Assembly: GCA_934717805.1 (NCBI GenBank) | Contig: CAKUZG010000003.1 | Location: forward strand, 1-39,311 | Source of the DNA: an uncultured Candidatus Saccharibacteria bacterium | GTDB lineage: Bacteria; Patescibacteriota; Saccharimonadia; Saccharimonadales; Saccharimonadaceae | Length of the DNA: 39,311 bases | Direction: 5' to 3' | Part shown: piece after piece, positions 23,471-30,997 of the stretch | Layout: each line of letters begins with the position of its first letter | How positions within the stretch are numbered: the first letter of the stretch is position 1 | Notes under the pieces: model-generated | The model's database searches: none | What the model saw: the letters and a program-made list of their open reading frames with translations, nothing else | What the model was told of the DNA's origin: nothing | Program-made: the position numbers and the translations under genes

Positions 23471-24853
23471 TTAAAGTTTAATTTTCGAACCAAATAGTTT
23501 CTTTCGAAAAACCCCAGCAGTCAAAGCGCCCATAATTCCAAGAACTGGAACCGCCCAAGCTAATACATTAACAGCTTTTTCAAAACCAGTATTTGGTGCC
23601 TTAATTCCTTTTGGAGATTCCTCCTTTTTAGAGCTCTCTTTAGCTGGTTCTGCTGGAGCGGCTGGTTGTGGCTGCTCTGGCTCAATTGGTTTAATAACCG
23701 GTTTTTCTTCTTCTGGCTTTTTTGGTTCAACAGGTTTAACTGGCTCAACTGGCTTTACGGGTTGGACAGGTTTAATTGTAGCATAAGTTTCTACTTTACT
23801 TCCATAAATTTCACCTTTTTGAGTAAACTCAGATTTAGCAATAGTGCTACCGTTTGGAGCAATTAATTCAGAAGTATATTTAATATCATTAATCTTACCG
23901 TTCAAGATTTTTGATCCGTCAACAACCTTAACCGAAGAAATCCAGTTTCGATAAATACCGTCCATTGCTGGCATATCTTTAGTTACTTCAATCACAATTT
24001 CAGTATCTGATGTAGAAACAATCTTTACTTCCATTGATGGACCACCGGCAAAATAAACACCATATTTATTCACAGGAGTAGATGCCGAGATACTTTCACG
24101 CATTCTTACTAATTGCACAACTGTTCCAACTGGGTAATTTTTACTATCAAAACGAACTGGCGAATCATTACTCATTGTGAGCTTTAGCTTTGTTCCAGCC
24201 TTAACTGGGTTATTCTTTGATTGAATAATTGTTGGTCCAAAAATTGAGTTTCCATCATTAGTGTTAAGACTTATATATCCTGAACCAAGATGCGTATTAT
24301 CAGCAACAAGCAAATTTGGTTTTCTAACCGTTACAGGATCGCCCTTTAAAGTTGTTGTTCCAACGATCTTTGGTTCAATAACTACATCATGATTAGAAAG
24401 GATAAAATAATTTGCATTATTGTTAGAAACTGATGTTCGGAAATTTTTGTATTTTTCAATATTTTTATTGAAAATAATTTTCCCCTGCCAAATATTTGCA
24501 GCTGGCTTTGCATCTTCGTCATCACGAGGAACAGTTTCAAAATTAAGGTTTTGACCCTTATTGAAGTATTTATCAATTATAGCTTCACCAATTTTATCAT
24601 TATTGTATCTCAAATCTGCCTTTCCACCAGGAATCAAAGAAACATTTTCTGCACGAAAAATTGCCCAATCACCTTCATGTGCGGTAACACCAGAAACCTC
24701 AAGAGTCCATTCACGACCATCTGATTTAATTTGTGTTGGTGTGATTTTTAATTTATTAGTTAAATCTTGCGCTGCCGAAACGGATTTAAACCCGACTACC
24801 GACAGCATCGCGGCTACAGCGATTATTAATAGTTTATTTCTAAAATTCATCAT
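23471..24853 (-). CDS. sortase-anchored surface protein with APNTG motif
   Basis: 460 aa. A signal peptide (about 1-28, ending VSAA) is followed by a large beta-rich extracellular region (about 30-360), a Pro/Lys/Glu-rich spacer of PVKPVEP-type repeats (about 365-415), and a C-terminal sorting signal: APNTG, a hydrophobic helix, then RKKLFGSK. A class-C-type sortase substrate is expected to be linked to the cell wall or to a pilus. No sortase gene is in the window. The spacer should push the domain away from the wall. The ligand is unknown; a role in attachment to the host bacterium is a guess. The gene lacks TTCGAA sites, unlike its neighbours. SD AGGAGAG. Confidence 0.85.
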   Translation of the reverse strand: MMNFRNKLLIIAVAAMLSVVGFKSVSAAQDLTNKLKITPTQIKSDGREWTLEVSGVTAHEGDWAIFRAENVSLIPGGKADLRYNNDKIGEAIIDKYFNKGQNLNFETVPRDDEDAKPAANIWQGKIIFNKNIEKYKNFRTSVSNNNANYFILSNHDVVIEPKIVGTTTLKGDPVTVRKPNLLVADNTHLGSGYISLNTNDGNSIFGPTIIQSKNNPVKAGTKLKLTMSNDSPVRFDSKNYPVGTVVQLVRMRESISASTPVNKYGVYFAGGPSMEVKIVSTSDTEIVIEVTKDMPAMDGIYRNWISSVKVVDGSKILNGKINDIKYTSELIAPNGSTIAKSEFTQKGEIYGSKVETYATIKPVQPVKPVEPVKPVEPKKPEEEKPVIKPIEPEQPQPAAPAEPAKESSKKEESPKGIKAPNTGFEKAVNVLAWAVPVLGIMGALTAGVFRKKLFGSKIKL

Positions 24854-24894
24854 CTCTCCTATTTTTATTTAAACAAAACACTTATCTTGTCTCA

Positions 24895-24923
24895 AGTATA
24901 ACATTTTTTCAAAATAAACGCAA
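24895..24923 (-). promoter_or_regulatory. promoter of the surface-protein gene
   Basis: Minus-strand TTGCGT (24923-24918), 17-nt spacer ending in TGT, TATACT (24900-24895); leader of about 40 nt. Confidence 0.65.
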
Positions 24924-24931
24924 GCATTTTT

Positions 24932-25612
24932 TTATTTTTTATTCAACATAAAAAATAACTCTTTCAAATCTTCTAAAATTTTCTCATTACCCTTTATTTT
25001 CAAAATAATTCGTGGCTCGCTAGAAAGCATTAATCTTAAAAATTTTATGTGATTAGCATTAAAATCTCCTGCGCTATCTTCAACAAAAACTTTATCATAA
25101 AAATCAAAGCTATAAACTAAATCTGCTCGTAACGGGTTGCCATTTTTGTCACTTTCAAGATTAATTTCGTCGCCAGAAAATTCAGCAATTTTTAAATTGA
25201 ACCATTTTTTCGTTAAATTTAGGTCAATATCAAAATTATTCAAACTTCGAAAAGTTGTTAAAAGAATTTCGAAAAAATCATCACTTTCAATCTGTTCACA
25301 AAGCCAAGAAACCTTTTTTATTGCTTGATATGCAAACTCAGTTCGCTCAAAATCTTTCAAAATTTCACCAAAAAATTCTCGCATTCGCGCCGAAGAAAGC
25401 GTGCGCATTTCACTCTTACCCTCAATTAAAACAACTTCGTTTAGCGCAAAAAATTCGATTCCACCAGCGAGTTTTGATTTTGGTTTTCGAACGCCGCGCG
25501 CCATTGCGCTCACCTTTCCGCCTGGAGTCAATAAATTGATAATCCGATCAGCCTCGCCAAAATCAGTTCGTCGTAAAACTATTGCCAAAGTTTTTTTTCG
25601 TGCATTATTCAT
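24932..25612 (-). CDS. recO: RecO, recombination mediator
   Basis: 226 aa, slightly short for RecO. The N-terminal OB fold shows LAIVLRRTDFGEADRIINLLT and GKVSAMARGVRKPKSKLAGG, the family's DNA-binding signature. A helical C-terminal domain follows. There is no CxxC-CxxC zinc motif of the Deinococcus type. RecO loads RecA on SSB-covered DNA with RecR. It overlaps the upstream receiver gene by 8 nt, and is thus the last member of a kinase-receiver-recO operon, an unusual setting for a repair gene. Confidence 0.88.
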   Translation of the reverse strand: MNNARKKTLAIVLRRTDFGEADRIINLLTPGGKVSAMARGVRKPKSKLAGGIEFFALNEVVLIEGKSEMRTLSSARMREFFGEILKDFERTEFAYQAIKKVSWLCEQIESDDFFEILLTTFRSLNNFDIDLNLTKKWFNLKIAEFSGDEINLESDKNGNPLRADLVYSFDFYDKVFVEDSAGDFNANHIKFLRLMLSSEPRIILKIKGNEKILEDLKELFFMLNKK

Positions 25613-25970
25613 TTATAATTTCACCTACTTTTTCTCGAAGTTCTTGTGGCCGAAATTGCGATTTTTCGAAAATTCCGCGAACATTAAAATGCTTTAAGCT
25701 CTCTATTTCAAGCTCATCCGCTAAGTCTGAACAAATAATAACTGGAATTTTTGCCGTATCAGCATAACTTTGAAGTTCATTCAGTAGTGCAAACGCCGAA
25801 TGGCCTTCAAGTAAAATATCTAAAAGAATCAAATCTGGTAGATTTTTGTCAATCTTTAAAATTGCTTTTTCAGCCGAGTTAGCGTGCAAAATTTCAAAAT
25901 TCTTACGTAAAATCCGCTCAAAATTTTCAGCCAAAATCATATTATCTTCAATAATTAAAATTTTTTTCAC
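25605..25970 (-). CDS. receiver-domain response regulator without output domain
   Basis: 121 aa. E8-D9, D51 (LILLDILLE) and K103 (IFEKSQ) are present. The conserved Thr/Ser switch is S81 within VIICSDLADE. No DNA-binding domain follows. The start codon is GTG (25970-25968), which overlaps the TGA of the upstream kinase gene (GTGA). It is therefore very likely the direct partner of that kinase. It overlaps recO by 8 nt at its other end. Confidence 0.88.
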   Translation of the reverse strand: MKKILIIEDNMILAENFERILRKNFEILHANSAEKAILKIDKNLPDLILLDILLEGHSAFALLNELQSYADTAKIPVIICSDLADELEIESLKHFNVRGIFEKSQFRPQELREKVGEIINE

Positions 25971-26683
25971 AACAAACTCAACTGACCAGAACGATTTAAA
26001 TCTATATAAAACGTGCTTCCGTTGCGGTGGCGAATTACACCAATCTTAGCACCCATTGCTGTAGCAAAACTTTGCGCAATAAAAATACCCAAACCCGAAC
26101 TTTGCGGACGCGAACTAGCTTGCACAGGTTGATGGTTTTGCTTTTTAACGGCACGCCAAATTGAAAGTGGCAATTCATCACCAAAATCACGCACAGAAAT
26201 TCGAACCTTTTCGCCAACGTTTGAAACTTTAATCTCAACTTCAGTTTTTTCGTTCGAAGAATAAAGTGCATTGTCTGAAAAATTCATCAAAACTGAACGC
26301 AAAAGTTCATAATTTGCGACAATAAGTTCATTTTTTCGCACATTTTTAAATCTGATAACTCGATTATGAAGTTTAAACACATCTGAAATCTCAGAAACAA
26401 CATCGCAACAAATTTTTTTAGAATTTATTGGTTCCAACTCAAACATTGCATCTTCAAGTTTTGAAATTTTGGTTAAATCCTGAACCAACCGTAAAGCTCT
26501 TTCGCTAGTTATATCAATCTGGTGAAGAATCCGCAAACGCTCATCTTCCGAAATTTCAATATCGTCATCGTTTAAAGTTAGCGAAAGTTGTCGGATAATA
26601 GAAAGCGGGGTTTTCATCTCGTGAGCAGCAACAAGAAAACTACTTTCTTTTGCTACCAGATTTAAAAACTCCCGCTCATTCAT
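25967..26683 (-). CDS. soluble minimal histidine kinase
   Basis: 238 aa. The HisKA H-box comes almost at once (H21 in VAAHEMKTPLSII), followed by a HATPase domain with the N-box NFSDNALYSS, the G1-type region SVRDFGDELP and the G2 loop SSGLGIFIAQSF. There is no membrane helix, PAS, GAF or other sensor domain, so it must receive its signal through a partner or by direct binding. It heads a three-gene operon (kinase, receiver, recO) from a promoter 6 nt before the ATG; the mRNA should be leaderless. TGA is its stop codon, consistent with the standard code. Confidence 0.9.
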   Translation of the reverse strand: MNEREFLNLVAKESSFLVAAHEMKTPLSIIRQLSLTLNDDDIEISEDERLRILHQIDITSERALRLVQDLTKISKLEDAMFELEPINSKKICCDVVSEISDVFKLHNRVIRFKNVRKNELIVANYELLRSVLMNFSDNALYSSNEKTEVEIKVSNVGEKVRISVRDFGDELPLSIWRAVKKQNHQPVQASSRPQSSGLGIFIAQSFATAMGAKIGVIRHRNGSTFYIDLNRSGQLSLL

Positions 26684-26689
26684 GCTTTT

Positions 26690-26718
26690 ATTATAGCAAA
26701 TTTTTGCTATTTTTTAAA
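26690..26718 (-). promoter_or_regulatory. promoter of the kinase-receiver-recO operon, leaderless
   Basis: Minus-strand TATAAT (26695-26690) with TGC before it, weak TTTAAA (26718-26713) at 17 nt, and 6 nt to the ATG. Confidence 0.65.
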
Positions 26719-26719
26719 G

Positions 26720-27397
26720 CTAGTCATTAATTTTTAGGGTGCTCAAAACGTTTTCGTTCAAAACATTATTGTAAGTGTCAGCATCTGTTCGAATCATTAA
26801 CGTTTTGTTGTTTAATTTGAAGTAATAAGCTGTTCCGCGGATTCGGTTATTTTTTTCTGGTCCTGGGAACAAACCTGAAACCTTAGTTGCTGGATAACCA
26901 TTAACCGTTACTGTTTCAGAAGAAAGCTCACCTTTTTTGATCGCTTCATTAAACTCTTTTAGAACTTCGTCCATGTTCTTTTCGTAGATGAATACTCGCA
27001 ATCCAAATCGTTGTGTAGTTCGTTCATCTTTTGGAACTGGTGGAACTGATTCAGGATAGAAATAAGCAAAGAAGCCTTTACGATCAGAGCCGTTTGATTC
27101 AACGTATTGATTCCAGAAAGTTGGATAGCTGAATGTTACTTTTCCTAGATCTTCTGGAGCGCGAAATTCTTTAACAGTTTTTCGCCTTTCTTCGTTGTAT
27201 TTCTTTTCATCATCTTCTTGTTGTTTTCTTTTTGCGTCAGCTACGGCAAGGCTAATTTGGCCGTCAACATCAGTTTTAGAATTATTATATTGAATGTAAG
27301 CCCAAATTCCAAATGAACCTGCACCAGCAAATCCAATACTCAAAAGAATAATTGCAATTGTTGAGCCTTCTACTGCACCTTTTTTGAATCTACTCAT
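26720..27397 (-). CDS. membrane-anchored extracytoplasmic protein, unknown
   Basis: 225 aa. A short basic start (MSRFKKG) leads into one hydrophobic helix (about 12-36), a charged linker (about 45-75, KRKQQEDDEKKYNEERRK) and an extracytoplasmic domain of about 145 residues. The segment VTFSYPTFWNQYV and the Gly/Pro-rich end with a beta pattern resemble small substrate-binding PsbP-like folds, but I would not name a family. No lipobox Cys is present. It is a single gene with a leaderless-type promoter; the tRNA-Phe gene lies upstream. Confidence 0.75.
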   Translation of the reverse strand: MSRFKKGAVEGSTIAIILLSIGFAGAGSFGIWAYIQYNNSKTDVDGQISLAVADAKRKQQEDDEKKYNEERRKTVKEFRAPEDLGKVTFSYPTFWNQYVESNGSDRKGFFAYFYPESVPPVPKDERTTQRFGLRVFIYEKNMDEVLKEFNEAIKKGELSSETVTVNGYPATKVSGLFPGPEKNNRIRGTAYYFKLNNKTLMIRTDADTYNNVLNENVLSTLKIND

Positions 27398-27403
27398 ACT
27401 ACC

Positions 27404-27431
27404 ATTATACTTATGTTTTTAAAATTTTCAA
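27404..27431 (-). promoter_or_regulatory. promoter of the gene at 26720-27397
   Basis: Minus-strand TTGAAA (27431-27426), 16-nt spacer, TATAAT (27409-27404), 6 nt to the ATG. Confidence 0.65.
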
Positions 27432-27493
27432 GTGCTTTTATTTCGGTTTTTTGAAAAAATAAAAAACCGCCAAAGCGGAATTTATCAAAAAAT

Positions 27494-27569
27494 TGGTGGC
27501 TCCTCCCAGACTTGAACTGGGGACACAAGGCTCTTCAGGCCTCTGCTCTACCAACTGAGCTAAAGAGCC
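27494..27569 (-). tRNA. tRNA-Phe (GAA), CCA encoded
   Basis: 76 nt on the minus strand. Acceptor GGCTCTT pairs with AGGAGCC, D-stem GCTC/GAGC, anticodon stem GAGGC/GCCTT with loop CTGAAGA (anticodon GAA), T-arm CCCAG-TTCAAGT-CTGGG. Discriminator A and the CCA end are encoded. All four stems close, with a few G-U pairs. Confidence 0.97.
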
Positions 27570-27648
27570 AACCTTTTTCAATTATACAGTATAAGCTTTT
27601 TTATTGCAAGCGTTTTTTAAATTTTAATTTTAACTAATTTTTTATTTA

Positions 27649-27677
27649 TTGACTTTTTAGCTAAAAAATGTTATTAT
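27649..27677 (+). promoter_or_regulatory. promoter of the plus-strand 86-aa gene
   Basis: TTGACT (27649-27654), 17-nt spacer ending in TGT, TATTAT (27672-27677). The extended -10 includes part of an upstream in-frame ATG (27668), which therefore cannot be the start. Confidence 0.7.
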
Positions 27678-27706
27678 ATAAATATTCCAAAAAAGGAGGT
27701 TCTTTA

Positions 27707-27967
27707 TTGTTAGTAGTAAAAAATGTGCAAATTTTTCGTAATCTACTTTCTCGGGGTACAAAACTACCACACAGAGTTAGATTAAAAACTGAAAATGGCG
27801 AATTCCCTGCTGTAATCGAGTTTTTAAAACAGTTTGAAAAATATATCCGTATTGAAGGAAAAATCGTTATAAATGAACAAAAACCTGAGATACAAAGATT
27901 TGAATCAAATCTTTTGAACAGCGAGAATGAAGCTCAAATTGAGGTTTTTAAAATTGCACAAGATTAA
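27707..27967 (+). CDS. small protein with TTG start, unknown
   Basis: 86 aa. The start is read as TTG at 27707: AAAAGGAGG lies 7 nt before it, and the only upstream ATG falls in the promoter. The protein opens (M)LVVKNVQIFRNLL, is mixed alpha/beta in pattern (LKTENGEFPAVIEFL, YIRIEGKIVINEQKP) and has no membrane helix. The name of the family is not recognised. It is transcribed opposite to its neighbours and ends in a terminator shared with the convergent gene at 27976-29355. Confidence 0.7.
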   Translation: MLVVKNVQIFRNLLSRGTKLPHRVRLKTENGEFPAVIEFLKQFEKYIRIEGKIVINEQKPEIQRFESNLLNSENEAQIEVFKIAQD

Positions 27968-27988
27968 AGCCCATTTTAGATGGGCTTT
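27966..27988. terminator. bidirectional terminator at a convergent gene pair
   Basis: AAAGCCCA (27966-27973) pairs with TGGGCTTT (27981-27988). It starts at the stop codon of the plus-strand gene and covers the stop of the minus-strand gene. Confidence 0.75.
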
Positions 27989-29355
27989 TCGAATGTCTCA
28001 AATTCAGAAATCTCTTTACGATGTTCGCTTCGAACTTTATTCATTTCAACTAAATCTTTAAATTCTAAGTTTTTGCTTTCAGCTTGTGCGTCCATTAAAT
28101 CATAGAAAATATCTAAACTCTCATAATTCATTGTTGGCGCTGAAATTAAAATTTTATTAGCCTTATAATCGTGCATTAACTGATCAAAATCATACATCAA
28201 ATCTTCATATTTATCATCTCGAAGATATTTTTCGTTAATATCACGGTGTGGTGAGGCCAAAACCGAAGCACCAATTTTTCGAAGCAGATTCAATCGCGTT
28301 GGATTATTTTCGAAACGACGAGTGTGATAGCCTTCGCTACGTTCACCAATACCACGACCAAAATCATCATTTTTATCATACCAAACTGGTACAGAACCAT
28401 GAACCAATTTAACTTCACCGTTAACTTCAGACTTTACTTGCTTATCTTCACTCTCCCAAAAAGTAAAACCTTTTTCGTTAACTTTAGCTTCGGGCAAAGC
28501 TTTCTTAAGCAAAAATCCAGCCACGCCAATTGTGGCGCCCGAAAAACTAGTTTCATCAACCGCAATCACTTTTTTACCTTCAACTGTTGTTTTTGCTTTC
28601 AAAATTTGCTGAATAATCTCGTCTTCTGACGCGTTCATATCAATTTCAGCATCCTTGTCTAAAAATTGTGAGCGAACCGCTGCTAAAATTCGATCTTTTG
28701 TTTCTTGAGAAGTTTCCATTTGCCAACGATTAATAAAGTGGCTTGTTTCAGCTAGCTTATTTCCCTCTGTTCCATCACTAAAATAACCGTCACGAATTCC
28801 AAATCCAAGTTCTGTGAAAATCTGATTTCTATCGATGTTCAAAAATTTTGAATCTGGCCGTTTTTTATCTGGCATTACGTTTTTAAGGACTTTTCGAGCC
28901 AAACCATCAAGCGGACGCGCTGATTTATCGAGATAAACCACCGTATCATATCGAGAAGCCATATCCGCAAGCGCAATTCCGTGTTTTAGATATTTTGAAG
29001 CAACCAAGTCGATTCCAACTTTTCCAGCACCATTAACTAGTTGTTTTGAAAGAATTTTGTAATCCTTTGGATTCACGATAAAATCATCATTTTTATCAAA
29101 ATAACCTTTTTCAATTTCTTCTTGACGGCGATTTTTAAGTGCAATTTCATCTTCGAGATGTTCTTTCGCTTCTTGACTATCTGGATTTAAATAAGCAAAT
29201 CGTTCACGCTTTTTCGAAAAATGCCTAGTTTTTTCAGAGATTTCTAAAATCGCCCCGCCTAAATCTCGCGCCTTCTCTTTCGAAAGCGGAGATTTTGCCA
29301 TTTCTTGCGAAGTTTCGAAAGTTTCTGTTGTAGAAATTGTATTAAATTTTTTCAT
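27976..29355 (-). CDS. phosphoribosyltransferase-like protein
   Basis: 459 aa cytoplasmic protein. The segment VIAVDETSFSGATIG (263-277) resembles the PRPP-binding loop of type I phosphoribosyltransferases (hydrophobic strand, acidic pair, then SGxT), and YLDKSARPLDGL (141-152) may be a second substrate-site motif. The flanking regions are long and charged, with a helical N-terminal arm (about 1-90). I cannot name the substrate. The gene has a near-consensus promoter (TTGACA) and an A-rich leader of about 25 nt without an SD. It may act on a nucleotide or a nucleobase-modified molecule; that is a guess. Confidence 0.6.
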   Translation of the reverse strand: MKKFNTISTTETFETSQEMAKSPLSKEKARDLGGAILEISEKTRHFSKKRERFAYLNPDSQEAKEHLEDEIALKNRRQEEIEKGYFDKNDDFIVNPKDYKILSKQLVNGAGKVGIDLVASKYLKHGIALADMASRYDTVVYLDKSARPLDGLARKVLKNVMPDKKRPDSKFLNIDRNQIFTELGFGIRDGYFSDGTEGNKLAETSHFINRWQMETSQETKDRILAAVRSQFLDKDAEIDMNASEDEIIQQILKAKTTVEGKKVIAVDETSFSGATIGVAGFLLKKALPEAKVNEKGFTFWESEDKQVKSEVNGEVKLVHGSVPVWYDKNDDFGRGIGERSEGYHTRRFENNPTRLNLLRKIGASVLASPHRDINEKYLRDDKYEDLMYDFDQLMHDYKANKILISAPTMNYESLDIFYDLMDAQAESKNLEFKDLVEMNKVRSEHRKEISEFETFEKPI

Positions 29356-29387
29356 ATTTTATTTTTATTTTTTTATTACGTGGTTAA

Positions 29388-29416
29388 ATAATATCACAAA
29401 ACTAGCATTTTGTCAA
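29388..29416 (-). promoter_or_regulatory. promoter of the phosphoribosyltransferase-like gene
   Basis: Minus-strand TTGACA (29416-29411), 17-nt spacer ending in TGA, TATTAT (29393-29388). The leader after it lacks any SD. Confidence 0.75.
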
Positions 29417-29428
29417 TATGCTTAAGTT

Positions 29429-30508
29429 TTAATCTTTAACATCTTCCAAAAAGGCATAGATAAATCCGTCTATTTCACCATTTAGAACTTTATCTACATC
29501 TTTTTCTTCGTGCTTTGTTCGAGTATCTTTTACCAATTTATAAGGGTTAAGAACGTAATTTCGAATTTGCGAACCCCAATCGGCAGATTTTCCAGCTTGA
29601 AGTTCACTTAGATTTTGTGCGTGCTGTTCCATTTTCATTTGCGCAAGCTTTCCGCGTAAAATTTTCATGGCAGTTTCTTTATTTTGCGTTTGCGAGCGCT
29701 CATTTTGAATTGCCACAACAATTCCGGTTGGCAAGTGTGTAATTCGAACTGCCGAATCAGTTGTATTCACGCCCTGCCCACCTTTTCCACCGGAACGATA
29801 GACGTCAATGCGCAAGTCTTTTTCGGCAATCTTAACTTGTTCGGGCGCATCAATTTTTGGCAAAACTTCAACCAACGCAAAAGAAGTTTCACGACTTCCA
29901 GCACTGTTAAATGGAGAAATTCGCACTAAACGATGCACGCCATTTTCGCTACGGAGTTTACCATAAGCGTTCAATCCTTGAACCTCAAAAACACTAGTTT
30001 TTATTCCAGCTTCTTCGCCGGTACTTCGTTCGATTTGTTCAGTTTTAAAATCATTCTTTTCAGCCCAACGCAGATACATTCGCTCAAGCATCTCAGCAAA
30101 ATCTTGCGCATCAGTTCCGCCAACACCAGATGTAATACGCACAATTGCATCACCATGATCAAATTCCCCACTAAAGAGAAGTTGTTTTTGCAATTCTTTA
30201 AAATCATTTTCGAACTGACAAATTTGGCTTTCGAACTCTTCCATAAGATCTTCATCGCCAAGATTTATTAACTCAAAAATATCCTCGACTTGCGTTTTCA
30301 AAACAACCCAAGGGTGAATTTCCTTTTTTAAATTAGCAAGCTTTTTAATTTTTTCTTGCGCAATAGAAGGATTCAGCCAGATTTCAGGGTTTGAAACTTC
30401 GCTTTCGAGGTTATTTAATTGCTGTTTTTTATCTTCAAGATTAAGCTTCAAGCTCGCTTTTTTAAGCTCATCTAAAATATTGCCCACACGAGCTTTTAGC
30501 TTATCCAT
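29429..30508 (-). CDS. prfB: peptide chain release factor 2
   Basis: 359 aa class I release factor. The codon-recognition element SPF is in VRISPFNSAGSRETSF, which marks RF2 (UAA/UGA), and the catalytic GGQ is in SGGKGGQGVNTTDSAVR. The C-terminal KLVKDTRTKHE is typical of the family. The gene is one uninterrupted frame; the early UGA frameshift site of many prfB genes is not present. An RF2 means that UGA is a stop in this organism. It starts 6 nt after mscL, probably on the same transcript. Confidence 0.96.
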   Translation of the reverse strand: MDKLKARVGNILDELKKASLKLNLEDKKQQLNNLESEVSNPEIWLNPSIAQEKIKKLANLKKEIHPWVVLKTQVEDIFELINLGDEDLMEEFESQICQFENDFKELQKQLLFSGEFDHGDAIVRITSGVGGTDAQDFAEMLERMYLRWAEKNDFKTEQIERSTGEEAGIKTSVFEVQGLNAYGKLRSENGVHRLVRISPFNSAGSRETSFALVEVLPKIDAPEQVKIAEKDLRIDVYRSGGKGGQGVNTTDSAVRITHLPTGIVVAIQNERSQTQNKETAMKILRGKLAQMKMEQHAQNLSELQAGKSADWGSQIRNYVLNPYKLVKDTRTKHEEKDVDKVLNGEIDGFIYAFLEDVKD

Positions 30509-30514
30509 AGAAAA

Positions 30515-30961
30515 TTATTTTTTAGCTTCCTTTTCAGCTTCTTCTGCTTCTTCGTCTTCATCAACAAAGAGCTTTTCAATGAACACGAGTACAAAATAAA
30601 CAACAAAAGCAATTACTAAAAAGTTGATAACGTCGTTTAGGAATGTTCCATAAGAAAGCACAGCTTCTTTTCCAGCTGGTGTTTTTCCCATACGCCAAAC
30701 AACACCTTTGAGTCCTTCAGAAGAACCAAGAACAAAACCAAGTGGTGGCATAATAATATTGTTGATCAAAGATTTTACAAGTTCACCAGATGCGGTTCCA
30801 AGAATCAAACCGATAGCCATACCGATCAAACCTTGATCTTTAATGAATTTTTTAAAACCTTTAATATGGGCTTTTGGATCTACCTTTTTTAGCCTTGCAG
30901 TTGCTTTTTTAACTGTTTTAGCTTTAGTAACCTTCTTAACTTTAGTCTCTTTTTTACTCAT
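30515..30961 (-). CDS. mscL: MscL, large-conductance mechanosensitive channel
   Basis: 148 aa from the ATG at 30961. After a Lys-rich cytoplasmic tail of about 30 residues, the amphipathic start (KGFKKFIKDQGLIGMAIG) leads into TM1 with GTASGELVKSLINNIIMPPLG, the MscL hallmark. A periplasmic loop and TM2 (about 102-125) follow, then an acidic C-terminal helix bundle. The channel opens under membrane tension and protects against osmotic downshock. The Lys-rich tail is an unusual addition. The in-frame ATG at 30970 overlaps the -10, so I use the later ATG; the mRNA would be leaderless. Confidence 0.94.
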   Translation of the reverse strand: MSKKETKVKKVTKAKTVKKATARLKKVDPKAHIKGFKKFIKDQGLIGMAIGLILGTASGELVKSLINNIIMPPLGFVLGSSEGLKGVVWRMGKTPAGKEAVLSYGTFLNDVINFLVIAFVVYFVLVFIEKLFVDEDEEAEEAEKEAKK

Positions 30962-30968
30962 AACACCC

Positions 30969-30997
30969 ATTCTATCATAAAAGGTTTACATTTTCAA
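30969..30997 (-). promoter_or_regulatory. promoter of mscL-prfB, leaderless
   Basis: Minus-strand TTGAAA (30997-30992), 17-nt spacer ending in TGA, TAGAAT (30974-30969), 7 nt to the ATG at 30961. The -35 lies inside the 3' end of murD. Confidence 0.65.

Noticed and set aside
23560..23866. Frames opposite to the Pro-rich spacer of the surface protein
   Set aside because: They are shadows of the PVKPVEP-type repeat, with low complexity and no start signals.
27668..27706. ATG at 27668 as start of the 86-aa gene
   Set aside because: The ATG overlaps the extended -10 element and precedes the SD; the TTG at 27707 has AAAAGGAGG at the right distance.
29429..30508. Programmed frameshift in prfB
   Set aside because: The whole protein is in one frame and there is no early in-frame UGA with a CUU slippery codon.
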